Assembly: GCA_011109175.1 (NCBI GenBank) | Contig: RDEW01000016.1 | Span: 1,051,653-1,115,652 of the forward strand | DNA length: 64,000 nt | Direction: 5' to 3' | DNA from: Dicyema japonicum | Lineage: Eukaryota > Dicyemida > Rhombozoa > Dicyemidae | In this document: piece after piece, positions 1 through 11,984 of the stretch | How the letters are laid out: each line of letters opens with the position of its first letter | Numbering within the stretch: the stretch's first letter is position 1 | The notes under the pieces: generated by a model | What the model was told of the DNA's origin: nothing | The model's database searches: none | What the model saw: only the letters and a program-made list of their open reading frames with translations | Translations under genes and position numbers: made by a program

Positions 1-58
1 CTTTTAAGATGAAGGATTAATTAAGATTATATGCTTCTTTAATTCTTCATCTTAAAAG
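1..58. repeat. Near-perfect inverted repeat (hairpin)
   Basis: The first 25 bases, starting cttttaagatgaag, are an almost exact reverse complement of bases 34-58, with an 8-base loop. Three positions differ. The arms are AT-rich and no gene is visible around them. This could be the end of a small inverted-repeat transposon or a fold-back artefact at a contig edge. The left side is cut by the window, so neither can be decided. Confidence 0.75.
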
Positions 59-112
59 AGAGACAAGACGAATGGACTTATCAGTAATAGGATATTGGAT
101 TCTTCCAAGAAA

Positions 113-417
113 ACCGGATAATGTTTTCTCTGTGAATCGTATCGGTCTGATTTACTATTTAATGTTTAACCAAATCCATTAAATTAATTTCCTATGGATT
201 TTGTATCTCCAAATAATCATTTCGAAGACTAAAACTTCAAGTCATTTCTAAAATTATAAAGAGAGAACCGGATAATGTTTTCTCTGTGAATCGTATCGGT
301 CTGATTTACTATTTAATGTTTAACCAAATCCATTGAACTAATTTCCTAAGGATTTTGTATCTCCAAATAATCATTTCGAAGACTAAAACTTCAAGTCATT
401 TCTAAAATTATAAAGAG
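113..417. repeat. Tandem duplication, period 154 bases
   Basis: The segment starting accggataatgttttctctg at 113 is repeated starting at 267, with only a few substitutions, up to about 417. Nothing coding is visible in it. It may be a recent local duplication or an unmerged assembly overlap; unlike the repeat at 669-1057 there is no N between the copies. Confidence 0.85.
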
Positions 418-668
418 TAATGTCTAGTTAATGATTATGCTGCCACTTGTTATTCATCTAGAGTGCCAACTATTTTCAGGATAGTAGTTTTATTGAAAAT
501 CGTTGTTATGGTTATTATTGTTAAACTTTTGTATAGATTATTTATTTTATTTTGTGGCATTTTTGCGGCTAATCTGAGAAATATCAATCTCCAATTTATT
601 GAGTTCGTCAAATATCACCTTTGAGAGAAACAACATTTGATTTTGTTTGCTATAACTTTTTAAAAAAT

Positions 669-1057
669 TTGAACTCATGAGAACAGCTAGAAAATAGTAT
701 TTTGGAAGCAACCATTAAAATCAAACAATGCAACATCAAAGATAGCAGTGATCCTGCAAATAACAGATTAAATGATTACGTCAATATAATATTTCAATTC
801 ATAATAATAACACCATACAATAAATAAAATATTAAAAAATAATTTAATTATAGTCAACGTTTNTTGAACTCATGAGAACAGCTAGAAAATAGTATTTTGG
901 AAGCAACCATTAAAATCAAACAATGCAACATCAAAGATAGCAGTGATCCTGTAAATAAATAACAGATTAAATGATTACGTCAATATTTCAATTCATAAAT
1001 AATAACACCATACAATAAATAAAATATTAAAAAATAATTTAATTATAGTCAACGTTT
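669..1057. repeat. 194-base duplication split by a single N
   Basis: Bases 669-862 and 864-1057 are near-identical. The only other base is the N at 863, exactly between them. The second copy contains the stop codon of RABGAP1, so the first copy repeats the 3' end of that gene. This is the pattern expected when two contigs sharing an overlap are joined without merging it, and is probably not real biology. Confidence 0.85.
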
Positions 1058-4007
1058 CTGGGAATTGGAGAAAGATATCTTTAGATTTTCCACCAACGTT
1101 GCTTGTAGTTGATGCTCCAACGATTCATTCTATCATAACCAATGATTAGTAAACCAAACACTGAGCCTCAACCAAGGCTAGTTTAGTATTAGCCAACTCA
1201 ATCTCGAGATTCTTTATCTTATCAAATATTTCATTTCCGATGGTATGAGAAACCACCTTATCCTCGAATTTATATTTCTCATAGTCTTCACTACATTTCT
1301 CACAGGACTTCAAAGTTTCCTACAATAAAAAATCAAACAACCTCAACAAATTCCATCATTGATTCCTTGTAAGTTTTGTAGTTATCTGAAATGGCGTATT
1401 GTTCAACCAACTGGCTCTGATATCTTTCAATCTGCCTTTTCATGTCACTTCGTTCAATTTGGTATTCCTCCAACTGTTTTCGGTAGTTCTCCTTAAGATC
1501 TGACACCTCCTCTTTTACGAGCTCAGAGTCCAGCTTATTTTTACTAATAAAATCCCGCATCACTGAGTTCGACTGACTCATTTGGTAGAGTTGCTTCTCA
1601 AACTAAACCTTAAAGTCTTTTCGGACCTCGTCGACTTCCAATCTGTACTTGAATTGGTGGTTAATAAATTCCTCAGTAATAAGCTCACATTCACATTCAA
1701 GTCGCATATTCTCACGTCTAAGATCAGCAATCTCTTTCTGAAATTAGCAAAAGGTAGATGACTTTGTATCTGTATAAAGGATCAGAGTCATTTTGGCTTG
1801 TCCTCATCGTCTCATACTCAACCTTAAGACGATTTAGGGTTTTTTGCGTAATCTATAAATTTATGTAGGAAAAACTTTGAATTCCTCCGACAACGTCAGC
1901 AAAGCAGTACACGACGAGTCAGAGTTGAATTGCTTTGCAACCTCCACTCTGAAATAATTAAAAATTTTCTCAAAATCTAATTTTAACAAGTCTTCCTGGG
2001 ATTGCTACGACTTAGAACAAGCCAGAACCTGCAGTAATGCGAGGGATATGTTCAACACATAATCCACACCCTATAATTACTGTCACGTGCCAACTTTGCA
2101 TAGTATTACGTCAATTATACGGAAGACCATATTCAGTGGAAATTTTGCAGTGAACAATGTAAGGAACCACTGGGATGTGTACATGGAAGTGTGGAGTCCA
2201 ATGTTTTTAAAATGAGTGTGTAATTCTGTGAGTCTGTCCTGCATTATCCGGCCAAATTGCCACTGCAATATCTCCAAACCTTTGAAATCGTTTATAAACA
2301 AATCCCGAAACGAGAACCTCTTCATGATATTAGAGAAGACCACGAAGGCTTGTTCCTCAGGCATCTACAAAGCTCAAACAAACCTATACATGCAAGAGCA
2401 GTGCTGCAGCTAGAAATGAGGTCCCCTGACAGTATCCAACTTCCTCGTCATAGATCGAATAGGCCTAGCAATAAATGATTACTTGGACCTTTGTAACGTT
2501 AAACAGAGAGGTCTGTCCGGACGAAGACTCAGCAAATAGGCGGTGACCAGGATATGTTCTTCCAATGTCCCTGAGAATAATATTTTCATAGGGAGAAGTC
2601 TAACTTGACAAAAATAAATACTTTTGTGATCAAATGTCTGTAAGCTTCAGAGAGCACCTGCTCGTTATCAATGCCAACAAGCCTCTGCCACACTACACAC
2701 CGCATTGTGTCGGGGATTCCCCTCCAGCACAGTTGATTGAGACTTTTTTTAACTTTTGAAGAAATCGGCCATGTGGTCTCTGTCCATTTCTTCAACAACT
2801 TGCCCCAGTTCTCAAACAACTCGTCGTTATTAATCTGACGGACTACTTTTCCTGATCCACTCGTCACTCCATCAAAATCAATAACTAACAATAACACAAG
2901 GATCTAACGGGTTTCCTCGCACTCCCTAATCTCCTCGCCATTTCTGTATAGATCAATCAGAGAAAAGGCATTCTCGGACAGAGATGTGTGGTACATCATC
3001 TCCCCAACCACGTACCCCACATTATCAGACATCTTGTGGACGGACTCGCTTTGGTAATCCTAGAATAAGTAGCTTGACTACTCTGAGTAAGGTTGTCTTG
3101 TATTTCTCATGAACAGACTTATTTCTGTAGAACAAAAATTTCTCCGATTGCGGAAAAAGGCGAATATTAAACTCAAAGGCAAGCTTTAGTGGTTCGTTAA
3201 GGAAGGAGACTGCGAATTCCGCCTTTATTACCAAAGGAATTTGAATTTCTTAATATAGTCATAGCACCAAACCTTTGTTGCAGTTTGACCCAAAAATATA
3301 CTGCATTTTTTCTATTTCTGCCTCATAGAGAAGAGAGATCCTTCCGTCCTTGTGATAAATAGTCGACACCTGTCAATAAAGGAACCACCCACCAATTCAA
3401 GACTATCCGTTTGTCCATGAGAGAAGGTCGTCCCCATGGAAAACTGAACATCGAGACAACGACTTATTCGAAAGTATCTTCTGGCAGGAAGAGCCGATTT
3501 TAATGTGAAAATGAAAATCTTCTTTCTATTTCTCCTCACTTTGAATGTCTTTGAGTTTCCGACGATGGGACAGGAACTCCAGTTGGAAGAAGACAATAGG
3601 ATCCCCTCATCAGGCTCTTTGACTTGGACTTGCATATCAATGACCAACTCGACGTTATTTCCGAGAAATTTCTTCCCACAGTTTTCGTTTATCGCCAAAA
3701 TTTTGGAGACAAGATTATCCATCTGCTCAAAATTCTGTGTTTTAAGCATAAAACACTCGTAAGTCTCCTCCAAATTGTCCTCATCATTGCATATCAGAGC
3801 CAGGAAGGAATCTTGCTTGTTGATCATAAACTCGATATTCTTCACCAAAAGGGAATCATTATTAATTCTTAAGGACGCCTTGGCAGAGTCAACGACATAT
3901 TCCGTGTTTACGTTGGCAAGAGAGGCAGTTTCGTTGTAACTGTTGAGTCCGTAGTCAAACAGGATCTGGCAGAGCTTTATGTAGGAATGAGAACGAGGTA
4001 TTTTCAT
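1049..4007 (-). CDS. RABGAP1: Rab GTPase-activating protein with PTB and TBC domains (RABGAP1 family)
   Basis: A multi-exon gene whose order matches animal RABGAP1: N-terminal PTB region and kinesin-like region (about 4,007-3,025), TBC domain (about 2,800-2,090), C-terminal coiled coil (about 2,000-1,060). TBC proteins supply catalytic residues that speed GTP hydrolysis by Rab proteins on membranes. Both are present: the arginine finger in ILRDIGRTYPGH just after the intron at 2,600-2,621, and the glutamine finger in VGYCQG just after the intron at 2,465-2,488. Another landmark is YTSQWFLTLFTAKFPL near 2,130. Introns read directly: 2,600-2,621 (22), 2,465-2,488 (24), 2,365-2,389 (25), 1,130-1,154 (25). 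The frame is open above 4,007 without an ATG, so a further 5' exon is possible. The stop is at 1,049-1,051. Family assignment is strong; RABGAP1 versus RABGAP1L cannot be told. Confidence 0.92.
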
Positions 4008-4019
4008 AGTTCCATAATA

Positions 4020-5548
4020 CAAAAACTCGTCATAGTTTTCTATTAAATAATTTTTAATTTAAATAATTTTTAAATAATAAATTTTAAGTAGATAAAAATA
4101 CATGTTTACAAGCAACATTTAAATTTATGCCCTTTCACAGTTATTGGGACAATTTATTTTGCACTATTAACCGCATATGCCAATTTAATAATCGAGTGGT
4201 AATCATAATCCTAAGAGAAGTTAAGCTCATAAAATTGCCTGAAGGCATGAAACATCATAAAATGCCAAATTAACCAGGAATTGGGGAAAAGTATTCGATG
4301 GGAGATATGGTTGAAGAATGGATAGAGTTCACAGATTGGCCAACTATGAGTAACAAATCTAGACTAACTGGAAGTATTTGGTGTGCTTAAGACAGATTCT
4401 GATGACTCCTCTTTGTTGTCAGGCCTAGAAACATTCAACTTTTGTATCATATTTGCAACCCAACCAAGCTAATATAATAGTCAAAACCGATTAAGGATAT
4501 TGTAACCTATTAAAATTTGTTAATTAATTTAATAATAATTAAATTCTATAAATATTATTTTTTTAATTGTACTAAATTCGAATTAGTTAGTGATATCATT
4601 TTAAAAAATAAATATTTCAATAATTTGGGAAAAATACGTCATTCTAATAAATTTTAATTAGACATGTTATAATTTAGTTGTTGCGCAATTATTGGTGCGA
4701 AGGGAATAAAAGATCATCTGCTCATCTAAAAACCAAGAAGGGTGGAGATTAAGTTTTTTTTTGTCGGAAATGGCCGGATTAAGAGGACATGTTTTAGACA
4801 GGAAGCCACTGAATTGAGAATTGAAGGTTATAAGGTATGACACAAGTAAGGCATACCTTTCTATAACTTTCTCTTTCATTTCATTAAATCACCTTAATTA
4901 TTTCTATATTCGGTAGCTACTAAATAGCCATTTTAATTTGACTAGCAAAAACAATTCAAGTATACCACAAAATACATTTTTAGCTTTAACCACCAAGTAA
5001 TGTCTTTTAGTTTGGTTTCAGTCATCAAAAGTTTGTCAGAACACTGCATCCTTGGATTGTCAATTTTTCCTTATTAATGAGAAAATTGCCCGGAAAATAT
5101 ATATATCTTTAAATAGAAAATTCTTTAACGACGATAAGAAATAAAGAATTTCCTTGGATCCTGTCGTTTTCTTAGAAACATGTCATAATACGCGTCCCAC
5201 ACGGGCTACCCATCCCATGGTGGCTGCATGTAACCCGTCAATCAATCTGTCATTCAATCAATATTAATTGGTTTCTAATCAAAAATTGTTTCGACGACAA
5301 AGAATTTATTTTTTAAAGTCTATATATTTGACTTAATTCATATTGATTATTTTTAATTTCCTTGATTGTGCCTTAATCTGTTATAACTAAAGCAAATTTT
5401 ATTGCAACTAAAATCGGCAAAAATAAATCTCCTTCAGATGTTCTTTTAAATAGCCACGCAGTAAAAACGGCTTATGTTTTGACCAACAAACTAACATTTA
5501 ATAATTAAAAAAAACTAAAATTTCAAAAAATCTTAACTAAATTTCGAA
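4020..5548. other. AT-rich intergenic stretch, no gene recognised
   Basis: Very AT-rich DNA between the 5' end of RABGAP1 and the SINE at 5,560. The one open frame, at about 4,667-4,879 on the minus strand, has no recognisable motif. Nothing else is seen. Confidence 0.5.
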
Positions 5549-5559
5549 AAATGGCATTT

Positions 5560-5865
5560 TTTAAAGCCTTTTTACGAGAGCCATAATATTTATAGCTCCG
5601 CATAGGCAGGACACACACTTTATTTAAGTAAAGAACAGTTAATCTTAACTAATAGTAGAACGTAAAACCAACTTCTTTTTCTTGTGTGAGTGTCCTTTCT
5701 AGACAATCCAGTTCCGCAGTGAGTATCCACTGATGACGGCGTCACTCGTCAAACCCTTTCTGCATCGTAGATGCGTGGAACCTTCCACCAGGTGAACAGC
5801 AGCGAGATTCGAACACGTAGCCTAAGCCACTTAAGCCCGACACCTAACCACCATGCCACCCGGCT
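5560..5865 (-). mobile_element. tRNA-derived SINE, copy B, with target-site duplication
   Basis: On the minus strand the element starts gccgggtggc. It carries a pol III box A (tggcatggtgg) and box B (gttcgaatctc), so its head comes from a tRNA. A body of about 190 bases follows, then a 3' end of about 39 bases (5,565-5,603) that resembles the 3' end of the TAA-tailed LINEs. The 11-base duplication aaatggcattt flanks it exactly, at 5,549-5,559 and 5,866-5,876, which proves insertion by target-primed reverse transcription. The same element occurs at 30,366-30,680 and, 5'-truncated, at 31,265-31,391. It encodes no protein. Confidence 0.9.
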
Positions 5866-5950
5866 AAATGGCATTTATAATAGTTAAAAATAAAATTTTT
5901 CTTTATCAAAGTTTATTTAATATAAAACTTTTTATTAAGGAAAGAAAAGA

Positions 5951-6044
5951 GAGTAAACGGTTATATAGCGGCAGACTGCGTGGCTATTTCCTCTCAGAAT
6001 GGCGAGCGAGATTCGCACAAATAACCAGCAGCGCTCACGAGGGT
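5951..6044. repeat. Dispersed repeat, copy 1 (pair with 6,263-6,360)
   Basis: About 94 bases starting gagtaaacggttatatagcg and ending gctcacgagggt, repeated 312 bases further right. On the minus strand it contains gtgcgaatctcgctcg, close to the box B of the tRNA-derived SINE, so it may be a relic of a second tRNA-derived SINE. No box A is convincing. Confidence 0.7.
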
Positions 6045-6262
6045 TTATCTAATGCTGCAGCTTTGCACAGTTTTGTTATTTTTATACACAAATAAAAAAA
6101 TTATTTGGCCGATTTATGAATTTTACGATAGTTACATTATTCATTTTTAAATGGCATTTTTTGAAAAAGATGTGGAGTCCGAACCATATGGTAGGACTCA
6201 GATGTAATGCTCTCCAGATAACTTTTTAACTCTTGTTTATAAATCGTTAATTTTTCTTCTTA

Positions 6263-6360
6263 GAGTAAACGGTTATATAGCGGCTGCCTGACTGCGTGGC
6301 TATTCCCTCTCAGGATAGCGAGCGAGATTCGTTCAAATATCCATCAGCGCTCACGAGGGT
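6263..6360. repeat. Dispersed repeat, copy 2
   Basis: Second copy of the repeat at 5,951-6,044, with a few substitutions and a short insertion near its start. The stretches outside the two copies are not alike, so this is two insertions rather than a tandem duplication. Confidence 0.7.
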
Positions 6361-6483
6361 CTCCCATTCGTAATTTTTTTGCCATAGATTCCATTTTAGC
6401 TCCCATTTTTAGAAATTTTAGTTGTCATAAAAAATACCCTGATTATAACATTTAAATTTTCTCCCGGATTTGTCATTTCAATA

Positions 6484-6660
6484 TGGTTTTAAAAAGGAGA
6501 GGTCTACTTCGACCAGCTGCATTGACTAACTTTATACGATATGGTTTTTCTCACAGGCCGGGACACATGAATAATGCACTTTGCTCCATAGACGTCCACA
6601 AAGTTTTCGACTCCTTTAGAAGTTATTCTTTTTAGAAGATCTCAAAGAATCTTTTGGGTG
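6484..6660 (+). pseudogene. Short reverse transcriptase relic
   Basis: A conceptual translation contains YGFSHRPGHMNNA followed by SIDVHKVFDSF. This matches the (Q)GFRPGRxTxxA and (I)DxxKAFDS motifs of LINE reverse transcriptases. Only these two motifs survive and no flanking domain is visible, so it is a heavily decayed fragment. Its clade cannot be told. Confidence 0.5.
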
Positions 6661-6699
6661 ATTTTTGACATGCAAATGTCATATTCGCATAATCTTTTA

Positions 6700-7500
6700 A
6701 AACTCTTACCTAAAATTATTCTCTAAATCACCTCATTCCCTATTGAAAAATCATATTTTGATTGATGAACATTCATTTTTTGTTCATCCGGTTATATGTT
6801 GTTCGACAAGGTGATTGTTGTGGTAGGGACATTTAAGACTGCGCCAAAAAATGAGAAGAGGTTACCTTGTGAATCCAAGAACGGTAAAGCAATGAATTCG
6901 ACTGCCCGATTTTGTGCATGTCATCTTTTAATCTAAGCTGGCAGTCACAACGAAGGTACACAAAATAAACAATCAAAGTAGAAAAGTTTTAAAATTATCA
7001 ATGCTGGTGGTGACGTCCCATAATCGTGTTGATATTAATAAAAAATTTAATCGTGGTTTCAGTTTCTGGAGAAGTTCTAGAAATAAGACTTTTTTCACTG
7101 AGGTAGGTTATGATTATTTTTCAGTTGTGGAATGCCAGAGTCTGTGGGCTGTATGGTCCCGTTTTACAAAAATTTGTAGTCTAAGCATCACGAAATGGTC
7201 TCAGATTTATGATTTTCAGTGTAGGTGGTAAGTTAGAGATTTCAAGGTTGAACAAGTATCCTCCTCACTATGACATATCTATATCACAGTTCATTTCCTC
7301 AAACCAAATATTATCTCTCATCTCCCTTCTCAATGAACTCATGAAAAATCGAAAACCCATAAGTTTTTGAAATAAAGAAACATAGGTCGAACCAATGCCT
7401 GAGTTCGAATCCAGACATGCCCAAATTGGAAGACGAGAGAACCTTCTAATTTGAATTGGAACAAGGGAATTTATTAGTTATTAATTCTAATGTAAAGTCA
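6700..7500. other. No gene recognised
   Basis: Between two LINE relics. Short open frames on both strands, such as 7,001-7,231 plus, show no motif, no splice-supported continuation and no similarity that I recognise. Confidence 0.4.
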
Positions 7501-7531
7501 GAATTAAACTATTTAAAATTGATTGGCTGTA

Positions 7532-8960
7532 TTAATTTATTCTCTTTCGTTTTGAGCCATTCCTTAGCTCAACTGCATCTTGGTCACCAATCTGATCTTC
7601 ACTCCAGCATTGTTGTTTCATGGACACAATTCCGTCATCCTCAACTTGTAGATACTTTCGTTGCAGGAAATGAATGACCTCACTAACATCACTCTCTTGA
7701 AAGTTCATCCCATGTCGGTGCTCCACTAACATGCTTTCAAGAGTTTTCTTTAACACAATAGATTGAATGTATGCCCTCGGAATTATATCCAAATCATCCA
7801 TATGTGACTTGTAGAACTTACAATTCCCTCCCAAAACAATAGGAATAATTTTAACTTTCGCATTGTATATTTGAGACAACTCTCAAGCAAGGAGGTCGTA
7901 TTTATGAAGTCTACCTCAACCACCTACAGCATCTCCTGATAAGTGACTCCAACCTCTACTAAAGTAATCTCACTTGTCCTTTATCAAAAACAAATATGTC
8001 CGACTTGTCATGCTGTACTTTGATATCCGTCATTAGCGTCGTATCGACACGGATCTCAACATTCTCAGTTGTTACTATTGATTGACTGAGTGAGTCTTTA
8101 ATTTCTTTGAATATGTGATTCCATATTTACGACACAAGTTTAAATGAAGACATCTCACCACCTTATTGTGACGTCGTATGTAATCACTATTTAACATCCT
8201 ATTGCATCTCGTTGCCAAATGATCGACTGTTTTTGGCAGATTTACAATGATTGCAATTCGATCCTTTTTCTTCAAAGAACAAATTTCGGTCTTGTAAAAG
8301 GCAATACAAGGCTTCGGCTCTTGGACTATTATTCCCTTTTGCTAGCCATCCCGAAGATGATGCAATGTCAACAGTCGGGTCTTTTAAACATTTGAATAAC
8401 ATAGAATGAAGAAATTTACTGTTAATTTTCATCAATTTACTGCATTCAATTTTGTGCTTGCCAAACCCTCAATTCTTTTTCTAACTTTATCGGCAATCTT
8501 TTATAAAATTTCTTGTTTTAGAGTGTTATTTCATTTATCCTCCAACACTCCAAGGCCTCAATTCTTTTTCTAACTTTATCGGCAATCTTTTATAAAATTT
8601 CTTGTTTTAGAGTGTTATTTCATTTATCCTCCAACACTCCAAGGTATCGATGACCTTCAGTTCCATTCAAATATTTTGCTTCCTTTGATAAACATTCAAC
8701 ATTATTAGCCGACTTAATGTTCTTATTGAGGACTTATTCCTTAGCACCCTGACATATTTTTCTCGTTCCTAGTTGGTTATCTGAGATTATTTGGAATGTG
8801 TCAACAAAATCACTTAGTTTCTTTTTGACACAATTTGTTATCAATTTATATAAGTTCGGCATGCATGTAATTGGTCGTAAATCTTTGGGTGCATCAAAAT
8901 TTTCCTTTTTGGTAAAAGATACGTTATCCCAGCATAAAACCAATCCCCTGGAATACATTT
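7532..8960 (-). pseudogene. Decayed R2-like LINE (restriction-like endonuclease type)
   Basis: A broken relative of the LINE at 19,203-22,335, read right to left. At about 8,880-8,740 RPITCMPNLYKL and NQLGTRKICQGAKE match the reverse transcriptase region of the better copy. At about 8,435-8,200 NNSPRAEALYCLLQDRN and CNHCK...HLATRC match its zinc finger. At about 7,880-7,700 the C-terminal end is recognisable (IPIVLGG, AYIQSIVLKKTLESM). Stops and frame changes separate these blocks, and most of the palm domain is missing. It cannot encode a working protein. Confidence 0.85.
8468..8644. repeat. 89-base tandem duplication inside a LINE relic
   Basis: The segment starting ctcaattctttttctaac at 8,468 is repeated at 8,557, essentially base for base. 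It lies in the decayed R2-like LINE, so it arose after that copy inserted, or is an assembly slip. Confidence 0.85.
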
Positions 8961-8999
8961 TCTATTAATAACATCGACAATCACCTTTTGAAAAAACTC

Positions 9000-9740
9000 A
9001 TGCAATGCATCAAATTTCTATAAATAATTTTCATATTCCTCGCTTAAATTTAAAAAATTAAAAAAAAATAAAAAAATAAAAAAATAAATGGAATATTATT
9101 TTTTAGCCATTAATTTTATTTTTTTAATAATCGATATCGAGAAAGCTTCTGTAATTTATATTGAATAATTATTTAATAATCAAAGAAAATAAGGTTTTTA
9201 CTTTTGTAGCCAACATAATTAGTTGTAAAGTAATTGAAGATGGTTGAGGTGGGGTTGTTTTTTATTTTCTCTTATTATGTTTTCAATTATGTGGCTTGCG
9301 TGAAAAACTTAAGAGCCCTTTCCTTATGAAACTTCCAGGTTAGAACCTCTAGCGTCGTTTCTGTACAGAAAATGATCCCAACTCATGACTCTTCAACCCG
9401 TCTATCAGCGACTTAACCATTTTCAGGAATCCAAAAGTGTTTACTTAAGAACGGTCATGATAACGATGCCCTTATAACTAACATAATAAAATATTAAACA
9501 ATAAACAAAAAGTCACCTACTTCCATGTCCAATCTCTCCTTTGATGTCAACAAAAGTCTGTACCACAGCTTCTTTCACCTGGCTTGTCAGGAATTCTTTC
9601 AATGATATCAAAGATAAAATTGACAGGCGCTGATTTGACATTGAAAACCTCAAATACGTTGTATCTGCTTTAACTTTGAAAAAGAACGTTCACAACTAGC
9701 AATTGAGTAGCCAACTGTGATCCCTAGCAGTCGATCTTGT
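9000..9740. other. AT-rich stretch, no gene recognised
   Basis: Contains an A-rich tract near 9,055-9,090. I see no open frame with recognisable motifs and no repeat shared with the rest of the window. Confidence 0.4.
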
Positions 9741-9764
9741 CTATGATAAAAGTGAGTATAGCTT

Positions 9765-9985
9765 AATAACGTGAACTCTATGTTTTGGATCAACCCAAGT
9801 CAAAGTGGATTCAGACCTGGAAGGTCGCCGGCAGACGATGTAGGGAGCCACATATAGATGTGTGCAATGTGCCAGAAACACAAGGAAAATCTCAATCCTT
9901 TGAATTGACCTATCTCGTGCTTTCGACACTATCAATCGCAAAAAGCTAATACACATAATGGAAAGTATTCTAGACGAAAAATTGG
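9765..9985 (+). pseudogene. Reverse transcriptase fragment of a TAA-tailed LINE relative
   Basis: Translation in shifting frames gives SQSGFRPGRSPADD, then LVLSTLSIAKS-like remains of the 'SRAFDTINR' block. These correspond to the reverse transcriptase of the neighbouring LINE at 9,990-11,895. It is a separate, older and more diverged insertion lying directly upstream of that copy. Confidence 0.6.
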
Positions 9986-9989
9986 ATCA

Positions 9990-11895
9990 CCACCCGAACG
10001 TGCCAGATATGGCACAGCATTGCAGAGAGTTACGGCTAAAAGCGGCAAACACTTCAGACGAGAGTAAAAAAAGAGCTTAATATCCAACAAAGGGAACTAA
10101 AATGGAAAATCAAAAGGATAACAGAAAACACTCAAGGGAAATTATTACATCCCTATTAAAAGATGTGGAATGCTAAAGGACAATTCAAGGATGTTTGCGG
10201 CTGCTGCGGACAAAGAAAGGACAAAACACCCTTCACATCAAAGACAAAGATGGAAAATTCGTGGGTAACCCGGAAGAAAAAGCAGAATTGATTGCACGAC
10301 ACTTCGAAACACTGTTGAATAAAAAAAATAAGGACTTCCCCCTTTCCAGGGAGAAGCAAAGGCACTAAAAATCCCAATCACAGTGAAAAAGGTAAAATTA
10401 GCGCTAAATAAACTGAAGAACAACAAGAGTGCTGGTCGGACTACATAAGCCCTGAGCTCCTAAAATATGGGCCAAAAAAACTAATCGACACAATTGCAAA
10501 AACCCTAAATGACATCTTTGAAATTAATACCGATCTAGGACTTGGAAATGGATTATTAATATCCATACAAAAACCGAACAAATCAAAAAGACCAGCAAAA
10601 AATCTCCGCCCGATAATATTTTTGAATTCGATACGCAAGGTGTTGGCAAACATTGCACTAAGCCGGATAAAGGGTGTGGCAAATCTATACCTACCAGCAA
10701 GTCAAAGTGGGTTCCGAGAAGGGAGGTTTACGACAGACATTGAATGGAGCAACAGATGGCGCTGCGAAACGCACCAAAGATTCAAGAGCGCAACGAACGT
10801 GTTGGGAATAGATCTCTCCAGAGCTTTCGACTCAATAAACAGACAGAAACTGATGAATGTGCTTGAGCAAATATCGGATCGGTTAGGGTAATCAGACTAC
10901 TACTTGCGAACACAAGACTATCTGTGAGGACAGAAGGAGCAATTTCCCGCAGTTTCAAAACAACGATTGGAACACCCCAGGGTGATTCCCTCTTCCCTTT
11001 ACTATTCACCATATACCTTGAATCTGCACTCCGCGACCTCCGTAAATGCTATATAGGAGACATAGAAGAGACATCTTATGCGGATGATGTGGATTTCGTA
11101 TCACGGGACGTGACAGCGCTCCAACACCTACTAGAAAATGCACCTGCGAAGCTTGAGAAATGGTTTCTCAGCGTAAATGTTAACAAAACTGAAATTACGG
11201 AAATCAAAAGGGAAGACGATATTACTCATGAAAGATGGAGACGTACTAATAAGCTCGGCTCTCTACTAGGAGACGCTGGAGATGTACTAAGGAGGAAAAC
11301 ACTGGCAAATGCGGCAATGGCTAAACTGAAGAAAGGATGGCTAAGGGCCAAAGGACTTGGAATTGACATCAGATGCAGGCTTTACAACGCGTTTGTGAAA
11401 CCGATCCTACTGTACAACGCTGGGACATGGGGAAATTCCTTCAACGAACTATTGAAACTGGATTCGTTCCATAGAAGGCAACTAAGAAGCTTACTCGGAG
11501 TGGAGTGGCCACGTAGAATATCAACCACTGGTATTTACAACAAGTGTATGTGTTCTTCATAAGCAAGGATGTGATAGATGTCCGGTGGAGACTATTTGGG
11601 CATGTACTAAGAATGAATCCGGACGCACCCGCTAACAAAGCGATGGAAGATTACTTTGACAGTTGGGACAAACCCTTCCGCGGACGACCTAGATCGACAC
11701 TTCCGACTGCCTTAAACAAAAATTTAAATTGTGTGAGAAAAAATCTAAAGACGGGAGACGACCTGGACGAATTGAGATCACTCGATTCGACAGAGGAAGA
11801 TGGAAAAGAGTAACTATAAATAATGTTTCTTTGAGTGTTGCACATGCGGGGCATATAAACATCGTGGCTTTCGTGAAAGTGCTTAATAATAATAC
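9990..11895 (+). mobile_element. TAA-tailed LINE, copy A (5'-truncated, frame-broken)
   Basis: Reverse transcriptase with the expected blocks in order: SQSGFREGR (about 10,700), LGIDLSRAFDSINR (about 10,805), GTPQGDSLFPLLFTIYLE (about 10,970), YADDVDF (about 11,080). The C-terminal region has VKPILLYNAGTW (about 11,400) and RWRLFGHVLRMNP (about 11,590). The frame is broken near 10,340-10,440, at 10,880-10,920 and near 11,560, and no endonuclease domain precedes it, so this is a dead, 5'-truncated copy. The 3' end (11,844-11,895) reads atgcggggc...gcttaataataat, a TAA-type tail rather than poly(A). Long stretches are near-identical to the copy at 38,619-40,273, so the family was recently active. 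Confidence 0.9.
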
Positions 11896-11984
11896 CGTCC
11901 CCGTGGGAAATCACAATCGACAGGATTTAAAACCGACATCGGCCCACCACAGTGAGATTAGTTATCCCCGGTCCTATTCATAAT

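Noticed and set aside
3505-3872. Plus-strand open frames of 80+ residues opposite RABGAP1
   Set aside because: They are shadows of the PTB-domain exon on the other strand and contain no motif.
4667-4879. Possible short minus-strand gene upstream of RABGAP1
   Set aside because: Seventy residues with no motif, no splice-consistent extension and AT-rich surroundings; chance is the simpler explanation.
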